Positions 26,332-35,518 of a stretch of 64,000 nucleotides of DNA are shown piece by piece; positions within the stretch are counted from its first letter, which is position 1, and every line of letters starts with the position of its first letter. A model generated the notes under the pieces. The model did no database searches, had not been told where the DNA came from, and was given only the letters and a program-made list of their open reading frames with translations. Source of the stretch: Bacteroidia bacterium (GTDB taxonomy: Bacteria > Bacteroidota > Bacteroidia > B-17B0 > Aurantibacillaceae); assembly GCA_018000995.1 (NCBI GenBank), contig JAGNIU010000001.1:1-64000 (forward strand). Direction: 5' to 3'. The position numbers were made by a program, and so were the translations under genes.

Positions 26332-27735
26332 TTAGTGTGCGCTAACGTTTTCGTGTTTGTGATTAGCTGCCGCTTTCTTTTGTGATTCTCCTGACTGTTT
26401 TAAAATTGTTTTTAACTCAGCCTGTGCAATTACAGGGAAATAACGAGAGAACAATAAGAAGAACGTTCCAAACATTCCTATTGTACCAATAAAAATTCCA
26501 ATATCAATAAATGAAGGTGTGTAAGTGTTCCAAGTAGATGGTAAGAATGTACGTAATAAAGTAGGTACGATAATTACAAAACGTTCGAACCACATACCAA
26601 TATTTACAACGATTGATAAAATAAATGTTGCTAAGATTGATGTACGGATTTTCTTGAACCAGAATAACTGTGGAGAAATAACGTTACAAGTCATCATTGC
26701 CCAATACGACCAAGCTAACGGTCCGGTTGCACGGTTTAAGAATGCGTATTGTTCCCACTCAACACCTGAATACCAAGCCATGAATAACTCAGTTAAATAA
26801 GCTACACCTACAATTGAACCTGTAACAATAATTACAATGTTCATGTACTCGATATGTTTGATAGTTAAATAAGCTTCTAACTTGTAAATTTTACGAACAA
26901 CTAACATTAATGTTAATACCATCGCAAATCCTGAGAATACGGCGCCGGATACGAAATAAGGAGGGAAAATTGTTGTATGCCAACCCGGAACGATTGATGT
27001 CGCGAAGTCAAAGGATACAATAGAGTGAACCGAGAATACTAACGGTGTTGACAAACCGGCAAGTACTAAAGATACTTCTTCAAAACGACTCCAGTGACGT
27101 GCACTTCCGCCCCAACCGAATGATAAGAAGCTGTACATTTTCTTTTGCCAAGGTTTGATAACGCGGTCGCGGATCATACCAAAGTCAGGAATTAAACCAA
27201 TATACCAGAATACTAATGATACAGTGAAGTAAGTTGATACCGCAAACACGTCCCATAATAATGGTGAGTTGAAGTTAGGCCACAATGAACCAAATTGATT
27301 TGGTAAAGGGAATAACATATAATCTAACCAAGGACGACCAGTGTGAAGTGTTACGAAAATAGCAGCACACATTACGGCGAAAATTGTCATCGCTTCAGCC
27401 GAACGGTTAATTGCCATACGCCATTTCTGACGGAATAATAATAACACTGCAGAGATTAACGTACCAGCGTGACCGATACCAATCCACCATACGAAGTTGG
27501 TAATATCCCAAGCCCAATCGGCTGCGTTGTTAGAGCCCCATGCTCCAATTCCAACACCAATGGTGTAAGCTAAACATCCTATACCCCACAAAAAAGTTAA
27601 GGCACAAATGGTAAGTAAAATATACCAACCTTTTTGAGCTTTTCCTTCAATGGGAGCAATAATGTCATCAGTAATTTGTCGGTACGTTTTTGTACCTAAA
27701 ATTAACGGTTCCCTGATTTCTGATTCTGCGTGCAT
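26332..27735 (-). CDS. actC: Alternative complex III subunit ActC (NrfD-like)
   Basis: A 467-residue NrfD/PsrC-family membrane protein with about ten helices and the quinol-binding core. Seen are WWIGIGHAGTLISA (about 84-97), TLHTGRPWLDYMLFPLPNQ and WHTTIFPPYFVSGAVFSGFA. The C-terminal tail is His-containing (ANHKHENVSAH). It accepts quinol electrons and passes them to the iron-sulfur clusters of ActB. Confidence 0.94.
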   Translation of the reverse strand: MHAESEIREPLILGTKTYRQITDDIIAPIEGKAQKGWYILLTICALTFLWGIGCLAYTIGVGIGAWGSNNAADWAWDITNFVWWIGIGHAGTLISAVLLLFRQKWRMAINRSAEAMTIFAVMCAAIFVTLHTGRPWLDYMLFPLPNQFGSLWPNFNSPLLWDVFAVSTYFTVSLVFWYIGLIPDFGMIRDRVIKPWQKKMYSFLSFGWGGSARHWSRFEEVSLVLAGLSTPLVFSVHSIVSFDFATSIVPGWHTTIFPPYFVSGAVFSGFAMVLTLMLVVRKIYKLEAYLTIKHIEYMNIVIIVTGSIVGVAYLTELFMAWYSGVEWEQYAFLNRATGPLAWSYWAMMTCNVISPQLFWFKKIRTSILATFILSIVVNIGMWFERFVIIVPTLLRTFLPSTWNTYTPSFIDIGIFIGTIGMFGTFFLLFSRYFPVIAQAELKTILKQSGESQKKAAANHKHENVSAH

Positions 27736-27759
27736 ATCTTTTATTTAATAAGATTAATA

Positions 27760-30700
27760 TTATGCGTGTTTTTCTTCAGTTTTTTCTTCTTTGTGATCAC
27801 CATGTTTTTCAGAACCATGATGTTTTGCTTCAAGAATTGCTTCTTCTTGATTTCTTACTTTAACTAAATAAGAAACAGTTGGCTTCACACCTAAATCTTC
27901 TAATAAGAAATAGTTGCGTTCGTTAGCGCGCCATTTAGCAATTTCTGAATTCTCATCATTCACATCACCAAACATGATAGCGTTAGTAGGACAAGCTTGT
28001 TGACATGCAGTTCTGATTGAACCATCAACAATTGGAGCGCCTGCTTTTTTAGCTTCTAACTTACCAGCTTGTAAACGTTGCTGACACATTGAACATTTTT
28101 CCATTACACCACGAGAACGAACAACAACATCAGGGTTTAAAACCATACGGCCTAATTCCTGTTGTGCAGGGTTTACATCAGCAAACCATTCGTTAGCGTT
28201 ATAATTAAACCAATTGAAACGACGAACTTTAAACGGACAGTTGTTTGCGCAATAACGTGTACCAATACAACGGTTATACGTCATCATGTTTAATCCTTCA
28301 GTACTGTGACTAGTTGCTAATACCGGACAAACTGTTTCACAAGGTGCGTGATTACAATGTTGACACATGATAGGTTGGAAAGTTACCTTCGGATTATTTG
28401 AAGGCGTTTCCATATCTAAATACATTTGCTTGTAAGCAACATGTTCTTCCTCACCCTTAGCTTTATTCATATCAGAAGTATAGTAACGGTCGATACGTAA
28501 CCAATACATATCACGTGTTCTTCCGATTTCTTCTTTACCTACAACAGCAACGTTATTTTCAACACCACAAGCAACAACGCAAGCAGCACATCCAATACAT
28601 GCAGTCATATCAATACTTAATCCCCACTTATGGTTCATGCGAGGATGTGAATCCCATAAATCAATTTCAGCGATTGGAACTTTACCATCATGAGTTGTTA
28701 TCATGGTAGCCGGATTCCAAGCTTCTTTATCTTGAGTTTTAAATTCGTTTAAAGAAACCTCGCGTAAAATTTGTTCTTCGCGACCCATAATTGTATGCTG
28801 AATTTGTGTAGCAGAGAATTTATGAGTCTCTTCAGTTTTAGTAATTGTAACTGAAGGAGAAGTAGATTGAATTGTTTCGTTAGCTACACTTTGGAAAGGG
28901 AATGCATTCACACCAACTCCAAAAGCAACTTTTAATGTTTTAGCAGTACGTCCGTAACCTAAAGCTAAACCAATTGTACCTGGCGCTTGACCTGGCTGTG
29001 GAAATACTGGAACTTTAATTGTTACACCATTAGCAGTTAAAGAAGCAATACTTCCCTCGATATCCTGACGTAACATTTCATTTAAGCCCATTGCCTTAAC
29101 ATCGGCTGGAGCCATAGTAATGTAATTATCCCAAGTTACTTTAGAAATAGGATCTGGTAATTCCATTAACCAAGGGTTATTAGATTGATTACCGTTACCT
29201 AAACCAATTTTTTCGTAAACCGTTAATTCAAAAGCACCACCTTTAACTGAAGTTGCCATTGAAGCAGCTTTATTATAATCAGGTGTAGGTAATACTTCTG
29301 TTGGAAGAGCTACTTCTTCTTTAACAGGAGTTTCAACTTTTAATGTATCAGCAATTGCTGCAACAGCAACGCCATTCATTATTGGCATACCTGCAGAATC
29401 TTTTGCCATTACAACTACCGGAGCTTCTTTAGCAACATTTACTTTTAATACACCATCGTGTAAAGTATGTGTCCAGAAAGAAGCGAAATCTAAATATTTA
29501 CCTTGTTGAGGGAAAATATGATTTTGCCAATAAGCTTGTAAGTAAGTATAGTAATTTGATTTTACACCAGCCCAAGCTAATAATGTATCCTGGAACTGAC
29601 GCGTACCTTCGTAACGCGGAGCACTGAAGATTTGATTAATAGTAGGTTGTTGTAAACTGAAGTGGCCTGCTTTTGGATTTGAATCACCCCATGATTCTAA
29701 ATAATGATTATCAGGACAAACAACATCTGCCATTGCAGAAGTTTCATCCATTACTGTTGAGAAAGAAACTTTCGTTGTAACTTTTTTATAAGCATCAGCA
29801 AATTTTAAAGATGCAGGTGCTGTATAAACCGGATTACAACCATGAGTCATTAATACAGAAACTTTTCCTGCACTCATATCAGCAACTAAATCAATAAATG
29901 CCTTATCGTTAGCTTGCTTTAAGTTAAGATGATTAACAACATCAACTGTTTTACCATAGTTGTCTAACATCTTATTAATGCCATTCACTAAAGTTTGAAC
30001 ACCTTCGTCGTTTGCACCTGAAACAACTAAAGAATTGCCTTTGTTCTCAACTAATTCTTTAGCGATTTTTGCGATTGCTTTTTCAGCTTCAGCGTTTCCT
30101 AATTTAGTATCTGCAGAAACTTTTGATCCACCTGTTGCAGATGCAACTTCATTAAATAATGCAGCAACCACTTTGCCGTATTCAGATGGCTTAACCATAT
30201 AACGGTAATCAGCATTTGCACCAGTTAAAGATAAGTTAGCTTCGAAATGATAATGTTTGCTCATTACCGGATTCTCTTTGCTAACCTTACGGGTTTTGCT
30301 GTATTGATTTGCAAATTCTATCGGACTTAACCATGTTCCTAAAAAGTCGCAGGCAATTCCAACAATAGTTTTTGCTTTATTAAAGTTGTAAGAAGAAACT
30401 ACAGATTTTCCGAATACATTTTTATTAGCTGCATTTAAAGCTGAATAAGAAACTGCATCGTAAGTAACGTGTTTTGCTTTTGGATATTTAGCTGTGAACT
30501 CAGCAATAACTGCTTTTGTTGACGGACTAATAATAGAAGAAGTTAAGATGGCAATATCACCACTGCCTAAAGCTTTAGCAACTGTTTCATCAGCGTTTTT
30601 CCAAGTAGTGAAAGCACCTTTCATTACAGGACCGATTAAACGGGCACCATCATATAAACCTAAAATTGAAGCTTGAACACGCGCACTTGTTGCACCGTGA

Positions 30701-31080
30701 GAAACTTTTGAAAGCTCATTACCTTCAATTTTTACAGGACGACCTTCGCGTGTTTTAACTAACACTGATGCGTAATCGTGACCATCATAAAAAGTTGAAG
30801 CATAAAAATTAGCTACACCAGGTGTAACCTCTTCCGGCTTTACAACATAAGGAATTGCTTTGTTAACAGGAGTTTCACAGGCAGCTAATGCAACTGCGGC
30901 TGTAGAAAAGCCCATTACTTTTAAGAAATCTCTACGGCTTGTGCCGGATTTTTCCTCATCTCCATTTAGAAATTCATCTATAGGAAGTGGTTCAGCAAAC
31001 TCGCTTTGATGTTGCTTTAAAAACTCAGGGCTTTCGTTTAATTCTGATAAGCCTCTCCAGTATTTTTTTGACATAGACAT
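27760..31080 (-). CDS. actB: Alternative complex III subunit ActB (molybdopterin oxidoreductase-like, Fe-S)
   Basis: An 1106-residue fusion. An N-terminal twin-arginine-type signal (SRRDFLK, residues 48-54) ends in a lipobox (ALAAC, Cys68), as in TAT-variant-translocated ActB. Residues about 75-770 form a molybdopterin-oxidoreductase-like domain without evident cofactor-binding cysteines at its start. The C-terminal ferredoxin part (about 820-1060) holds cysteine clusters CIGCAACVVAC, CQHCNHAPCETVC, CIGTRYCANNC, CSMC and CQQAC, giving 4Fe-4S/3Fe-4S sites. The tail is His/Lys/Glu-rich. Confidence 0.95.
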   Translation of the reverse strand: MSMSKKYWRGLSELNESPEFLKQHQSEFAEPLPIDEFLNGDEEKSGTSRRDFLKVMGFSTAAVALAACETPVNKAIPYVVKPEEVTPGVANFYASTFYDGHDYASVLVKTREGRPVKIEGNELSKVSHGATSARVQASILGLYDGARLIGPVMKGAFTTWKNADETVAKALGSGDIAILTSSIISPSTKAVIAEFTAKYPKAKHVTYDAVSYSALNAANKNVFGKSVVSSYNFNKAKTIVGIACDFLGTWLSPIEFANQYSKTRKVSKENPVMSKHYHFEANLSLTGANADYRYMVKPSEYGKVVAALFNEVASATGGSKVSADTKLGNAEAEKAIAKIAKELVENKGNSLVVSGANDEGVQTLVNGINKMLDNYGKTVDVVNHLNLKQANDKAFIDLVADMSAGKVSVLMTHGCNPVYTAPASLKFADAYKKVTTKVSFSTVMDETSAMADVVCPDNHYLESWGDSNPKAGHFSLQQPTINQIFSAPRYEGTRQFQDTLLAWAGVKSNYYTYLQAYWQNHIFPQQGKYLDFASFWTHTLHDGVLKVNVAKEAPVVVMAKDSAGMPIMNGVAVAAIADTLKVETPVKEEVALPTEVLPTPDYNKAASMATSVKGGAFELTVYEKIGLGNGNQSNNPWLMELPDPISKVTWDNYITMAPADVKAMGLNEMLRQDIEGSIASLTANGVTIKVPVFPQPGQAPGTIGLALGYGRTAKTLKVAFGVGVNAFPFQSVANETIQSTSPSVTITKTEETHKFSATQIQHTIMGREEQILREVSLNEFKTQDKEAWNPATMITTHDGKVPIAEIDLWDSHPRMNHKWGLSIDMTACIGCAACVVACGVENNVAVVGKEEIGRTRDMYWLRIDRYYTSDMNKAKGEEEHVAYKQMYLDMETPSNNPKVTFQPIMCQHCNHAPCETVCPVLATSHSTEGLNMMTYNRCIGTRYCANNCPFKVRRFNWFNYNANEWFADVNPAQQELGRMVLNPDVVVRSRGVMEKCSMCQQRLQAGKLEAKKAGAPIVDGSIRTACQQACPTNAIMFGDVNDENSEIAKWRANERNYFLLEDLGVKPTVSYLVKVRNQEEAILEAKHHGSEKHGDHKEEKTEEKHA

Positions 31081-31108
31081 CTATATAATTATCGTTAGTA
31101 CCGCTTTA

Positions 31109-32392
31109 TTAATAATGACATTTTGCACACTCAAGACCACCGATTTTTTCAACAGTGAACTTAACGTCGTATTGTCCTTTATATTTTTCTTTTAATGCTT
31201 TGTGCAGACGATCGTAGTATGCATTACCTTCCATTGCAACTTCAGTTGTGCGGTGACAATCAACACACCATCTCATTGTTAATGGAGCTTTTTGCTCTAC
31301 AGTTGTCATAGCTTTAACATCACCGTGACATTTTGCACAATCAATTTTTCCAACTACAACGTGTTGTGAGTGGTTGAAATAAACGTGATCTGGTAAGTTG
31401 TGAACTTTTAACCAGTTTAATGGATTTGATTTTGATTCATCGTATTTTCCTGTTGAAGGATCGAAACCTGCTGCAGTATAAATTTTTGCGATTTCAGTTT
31501 TTCCGGTTGTAGGACCTTCTTGAATTCCTTTATGACAGTTCATACAAACGTTAACTGAAGGAATACCTGCGTGACGTGATTTTTCAACTGTGTTGTGGCA
31601 ATATTGACAAGCAATTTCGTTGTCGCCAGCGTGAATTTTGTGAGAGAATTTTATTGGTTGTTCAGGGTGATATCCTTTGTCCGTTTCCCAATCGTAATAA
31701 ACACCGATATCATAACAAGCATCCCAACAGCTTTTCATTCCCATAAAACCAAGAACGATGCAGAACACACCAACTAAACGGCGGTTACTTGACATCCAAC
31801 CTTTTGCTTCTTCCATGAAAGTCATTTCAGGATTTTCAGGTTTTCCTTCAGTGCGGTTAGCAGAGTTTTGTAATGAAGTACGAACGCTGCGGAAAGTAGT
31901 AATCATAATTGCTAAAAGAACAATTACACCTAACACAAAATAAAGAGGCTCGATACCTGGCTTTACTTGATCAGCAACAGGACCACCAGAATTTGGATCA
32001 CCTTTTGGAGTACCAACTACAGGAGCAGGAGCTTGTAAGAATGCTATGATTGCATCAACATCTTTGTCGTTTAACTGACCTTCGAAAACAGTCATTGCAG
32101 CTTTACCGTTCTCAGTAAAAATTTTGTTGGCATAAGCATCTCCGCCTTTGATTAACTTTTCGTTATTCAAAATCCACTTAGCCATCCAATCGCCTTTTGG
32201 AGCGCGATCGAAAACGCCTTTTAGGCCCGGACCGGTTAATTTTTGATCAGTGTGCGAAGCGTGACAAACTGCACAGTTTTGCTTAAACAATTTTGCTCCG
32301 TCTTGTGCGTTGATGTTGCCTGAAAACAGCACAAACATCATTGCTACAGTCAGCAAAGATTTGAAGGAAAAATGAAACATACGGCTATTCAT
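31109..32392 (-). CDS. actA: Alternative complex III multihaem cytochrome subunit ActA
   Basis: About 427 residues from the ATG at 32392. An in-frame ATG at 32437 would add 15 residues, but the later one gives a proper signal peptide. A first cytochrome c domain has CAVCH. A membrane helix follows (PLYFVLGVIVLLAIMITTF), then a second hydrophobic stretch and a cytochrome c3-like domain with CQYCH, CMNCH, CAKCH, CVDCH and CAKCH. That makes six CxxCH sites. It heads the actABCDEF-coxBA operon. Confidence 0.93.
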   Translation of the reverse strand: MNSRMFHFSFKSLLTVAMMFVLFSGNINAQDGAKLFKQNCAVCHASHTDQKLTGPGLKGVFDRAPKGDWMAKWILNNEKLIKGGDAYANKIFTENGKAAMTVFEGQLNDKDVDAIIAFLQAPAPVVGTPKGDPNSGGPVADQVKPGIEPLYFVLGVIVLLAIMITTFRSVRTSLQNSANRTEGKPENPEMTFMEEAKGWMSSNRRLVGVFCIVLGFMGMKSCWDACYDIGVYYDWETDKGYHPEQPIKFSHKIHAGDNEIACQYCHNTVEKSRHAGIPSVNVCMNCHKGIQEGPTTGKTEIAKIYTAAGFDPSTGKYDESKSNPLNWLKVHNLPDHVYFNHSQHVVVGKIDCAKCHGDVKAMTTVEQKAPLTMRWCVDCHRTTEVAMEGNAYYDRLHKALKEKYKGQYDVKFTVEKIGGLECAKCHY

Positions 32393-32459
32393 ATTTTTAC
32401 AGGAAGAATTCCCGGGGTTTAGTTTGCTTAATGACACTATAATGACAGTTTAATTGGGG

Positions 32460-32467
32460 CAAATTTA
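32460..32467 (-). promoter_or_regulatory. Probable -7 box for the act-cox operon
   Basis: On the minus strand this reads TAAATTTG, a full TAnnTTTG match. It lies 68 bp upstream of the ATG used for actA, and the region 32468-32622 shows no other gene. Confidence 0.5.
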
Positions 32468-32622
32468 GCAGAAGTTGTGAGAATTAAATCGTAAAATTTA
32501 AATTATTTTAACACATTTGTTAATTTATAATTATTCTAAATAAGGGCTTTCTGACCAATGTCAATTTTCTTTCGATTAAGTTTATTTTAGATGGAAAGAT
32601 TAGTTTTAAGGACGCTTATTCT

Positions 32623-32630
32623 TACCTTTG
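32623..32630 (+). promoter_or_regulatory. Probable -7 box for the radical SAM gene
   Basis: TACCTTTG is a full TAnnTTTG match, only 16 bp before the TTG start, which implies a very short leader. Confidence 0.45.
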
Positions 32631-32646
32631 AAATGACCTGTGAATT

Positions 32647-33657
32647 TTGAAAGAATTTAAGCTCATACTTGCCAAATTAAGTTTTGGAAAAATAATAAAC
32701 GCCGCGCGGGTTTTCACATCTTACTATGTATCAAAAATTTACAAAAAGCCATTTATTAAATCGATGCCCATCAGCATCTCCATCGAACCTACAACCAGTT
32801 GCAATTTGAGATGCCCCGAATGCCCAAGTGGCCTCCGTCAATTTACCCGCCCAACAGGAATGTTAGACCAGGATTTTTTCAAAAAAATTATTGCAGAACT
32901 TAAAAGCACACTCGTAAATCTCACGTTCTATTTTCAGGGCGAACCCTATTTAAATCCTAAATTTTTAGATATGGTTAAACACGCTTCCGAAAACGGAATC
33001 TTTACCATAACCAGCACAAATGCCCATTACTTAAATGATGAAAATGCTAAGAAAACTATTGAAAGTCAGTTAGATAAATTAATTATTTCGGTTGATGGCA
33101 CCACTCAGGAAACTTACGAGCAATACCGAATTGGTGGCGACCTCAACAAAGTTATTGAAGGCACCAAAAACATTGTAAAATGGCGCAAACAATTGAACAG
33201 CAAACGGCCGCTTATTGTATTTCAATTTTTGGTTGTGAAACCTAACGAACATCAGATTGCAGACATTTACAAACTTGCTGAAGAGCTTGGAGTAGATGAC
33301 GTGAAATTAAAAACCGCACAGGTTTATGATTTTGAAAATGGAAATGATTTGATTCCTGAAAACGAAACTTATTCGCGCTACAAAAAAAATAATGATGGTA
33401 AGTGGTCAATCAAAAATAAATTATTAAACCAGTGCTGGCGAATGTGGAGTGGCTGTGTAATTACATGGGATGGATTAGTTGTTCCGTGTTGCTTTGATAA
33501 AGATGCGAAACATCAATTAGGCGATTTAAAAAATCAAACTTTTAAAGGAGTTTGGTTATCGGATGGATATAACAATTTCAGAAAATCTATTTTAAAATCA
33601 CGTAAAGAAATTGATATCTGTACCAATTGTACTGAGGGCACAAAAGTGTGGGCTTAA
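32647..33657 (+). CDS. Radical SAM/SPASM domain protein
   Basis: A 336-residue enzyme, probably starting at TTG (32647). The first in-frame ATG is close to the radical SAM motif and would remove the N-terminal region. The iron-sulfur/SAM motif is CNLRCPEC (about residues 51-58), followed by GLRQFTRPTGML. FYFQGEPYLNP (about 92-102) is typical of the family. The C-terminal SPASM domain contains CWRMWSGC, VPCCF and CTNC, for extra Fe-S clusters. Such enzymes modify peptides or other substrates; the target is not evident and no precursor peptide is visible next to it. Confidence 0.88.
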   Translation: MKEFKLILAKLSFGKIINAARVFTSYYVSKIYKKPFIKSMPISISIEPTTSCNLRCPECPSGLRQFTRPTGMLDQDFFKKIIAELKSTLVNLTFYFQGEPYLNPKFLDMVKHASENGIFTITSTNAHYLNDENAKKTIESQLDKLIISVDGTTQETYEQYRIGGDLNKVIEGTKNIVKWRKQLNSKRPLIVFQFLVVKPNEHQIADIYKLAEELGVDDVKLKTAQVYDFENGNDLIPENETYSRYKKNNDGKWSIKNKLLNQCWRMWSGCVITWDGLVVPCCFDKDAKHQLGDLKNQTFKGVWLSDGYNNFRKSILKSRKEIDICTNCTEGTKVWA

Positions 33658-34739
33658 CGCTTATTCGCTTCTTTAATATAAGCATCCAAAGCACCACTCA
33701 TACTCGGATTCTGAGGGTTCGGCGCAAAAACATCTAAACGATATCCCAACTGTTTTACACATTGCGCAGTAGCATGACCAAAAGCTGCAATTCGTGTATT
33801 ACCTTGTTTAAAATTAGGGAAATTGTTTTTCAGTGATTTTATTCCTGCCGGCGTAAAAAACACCAACACATCATAATCATTTAGATTTTTAATATCAGAT
33901 AAATCAGCCGAAACAGTTTTATAAATTACTGCTTTTGTATACTGAATTTGAAGTTCGTCAAGGAAATCCACAATTTGTTCTTTGTGAACATCAGATACCG
34001 GTAATAAAAATTTCTCGTCACGGTTCTTACGAATCACATCAACCAAATCAATAATGGTACCGTGACCGAAAAATATTTTACGCTTACGATACTGAATATA
34101 TTTTTGAAGATAATAAGCGGTTTGTTCGTTGATACAAAAATACTTCATGGTTTCAGGAACCGTGATGCGCATTTCGTTGCATACACGGAAATAATGATCA
34201 ACCGATTGCTTACTGGTTAAAATTACTGCCTGATGCAATAAAATATCTACACGCTGTGTTCTGAAATCAATAGCCGAAACCCCTTCAACTTTTATAAATT
34301 GGCGGAAGTGCATAAATAAAGAATGCTTTCGCGCTAACTCAACGTAAGGGTTTTTATCGTTATCGGGTTTTGGTTGTGATACCAAAATATTTTTTACTCT
34401 CGTTTTAGGATGATTGCTGATTTCAATTACCGGAAGTGGTGGCGGAACATACAAAGGTTGCTTAGCATTCTTTCTCTCCTTTTTTACAACAACTACTTCT
34501 TCCTTTTGAATTTTTTCCGGCTTTATCGCTTTTACAATTATTTTTTTTGCGGGTTTAACTACTGTTTTTTTAGCAACTATTTTTTTAGGCTTAACAGCTT
34601 TTTTCGCTTTTAACAGCTTTTTCTTAACCGGCTTTTTTGATGATTTACTTTTAGCTGCAGGTTTTTTCACAGCTTTTAATTTTCTGGCTTTGCCTCCGCC
34701 CTTCTTTAAAGACTTCGATTTTGCTTTTTTAACCGCCAT
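33654..34739 (-). CDS. hemD: Uroporphyrinogen-III synthase with long histone-like N-terminal extension
   Basis: A 361-residue protein. Residues about 115-361 match Bacteroidota uroporphyrinogen-III synthase (KNILVSQPKP, FIKVEGVSAIDFRTQR, ETMKYFCINEQTAYYLQKYIQYRKRKIFFG, and VFFTPAGIKSLKNNF near the C-terminus), the cyclising enzyme of haem synthesis. The first 90 residues are very basic: 36 of 90 are lysine, with PAAK, KKPVKKK and KKAVKPKK repeats like histone H1 tails. The stretch 91-114 is a Pro-rich linker. No ATG, GTG or TTG at the domain border offers a clear shorter start, so the extension seems real. It overlaps the convergent radical SAM gene by 4 bp. Confidence 0.88.
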   Translation of the reverse strand: MAVKKAKSKSLKKGGGKARKLKAVKKPAAKSKSSKKPVKKKLLKAKKAVKPKKIVAKKTVVKPAKKIIVKAIKPEKIQKEEVVVVKKERKNAKQPLYVPPPLPVIEISNHPKTRVKNILVSQPKPDNDKNPYVELARKHSLFMHFRQFIKVEGVSAIDFRTQRVDILLHQAVILTSKQSVDHYFRVCNEMRITVPETMKYFCINEQTAYYLQKYIQYRKRKIFFGHGTIIDLVDVIRKNRDEKFLLPVSDVHKEQIVDFLDELQIQYTKAVIYKTVSADLSDIKNLNDYDVLVFFTPAGIKSLKNNFPNFKQGNTRIAAFGHATAQCVKQLGYRLDVFAPNPQNPSMSGALDAYIKEANKR

Positions 34740-34744
34740 AAAAA

Positions 34745-35506
34745 TTAAAAATTAACTACTAAAAATTTTATTAAAACCAACAATGGTAAAATTTCTAAAG
34801 CGCAAAGATAAACAAATAATTGTAACAAGCCCACACCCTGTTGTATCCCGGCATACAAAAAACCACGGTAAAGCCTTAATACATAGCCTAAAACAAGGAA
34901 TAATGTGGCTGGGAAAACAATCCATACAGGGTTGACGGGCGCCAGCTCTACAATTATCATTACCGGCAATAGTATTACCCCTATCGATTGATTGATGATT
35001 AATGTGTTATTAATATAATCGTTGAAGATGTTTGAGGTTTGTGTAACATAACCAATTATGTTAGACCCGATAAGTTTTACTGAGTAGGTTAATATTATTA
35101 CCATTACAAAAAACAGATACTGAAAGAAGCCTCCGTTTTTACTAAGAACCGACCCGAAAATTAAATTGAGTTTGTAAAATAAAAACGCAGTAATTAAAAC
35201 AAACACTACACTTAATACAATTGAAACTCGCTTTAAAGGACCGTAATCCTCACGCTCAATTTGATGCGCCACTTGTAAACTGTAGGCTGCGTTTAAAACT
35301 CTAAATGTTTTTTGTGGTGAAGTAGCTTTTAATAATACCAACAAACAAAGAGCAATAAATAAAACAATGGATGGCCAATAAAGTGTTTGTGCATTATTAA
35401 AAATAGCCGTGTCGTGAATGGGTTTTAATAAATGATTTTTAAACAGAGGCTCATAAGTTAAGCCTGTTATTATTTGGTTTGTATAAAGCACCAAACCCAT
35501 TATCAT
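34745..35506 (-). CDS. DUF4271 family membrane protein
   Basis: A 253-residue protein with about seven membrane helices and little loop sequence. The N-terminal LYWPSIVLFIALCLLVLLKA and the C-terminal VYLCALEILPLLVLIKFLV segments are typical of DUF4271, a Bacteroidota family usually found beside hemD. It lies 5 bp upstream of hemD on the same strand. Function is unknown; a link to haem synthesis or export is suggested only by position. Confidence 0.85.
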   Translation of the reverse strand: MIMGLVLYTNQIITGLTYEPLFKNHLLKPIHDTAIFNNAQTLYWPSIVLFIALCLLVLLKATSPQKTFRVLNAAYSLQVAHQIEREDYGPLKRVSIVLSVVFVLITAFLFYKLNLIFGSVLSKNGGFFQYLFFVMVIILTYSVKLIGSNIIGYVTQTSNIFNDYINNTLIINQSIGVILLPVMIIVELAPVNPVWIVFPATLFLVLGYVLRLYRGFLYAGIQQGVGLLQLFVYLCALEILPLLVLIKFLVVNF

Positions 35507-35518
35507 AAATTAAAAATT

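Noticed and set aside
32647-33657. Radical SAM enzyme as part of a RiPP cluster
   Set aside because: No short precursor gene, protease or exporter is next to it; neighbours are the act operon and hemD.
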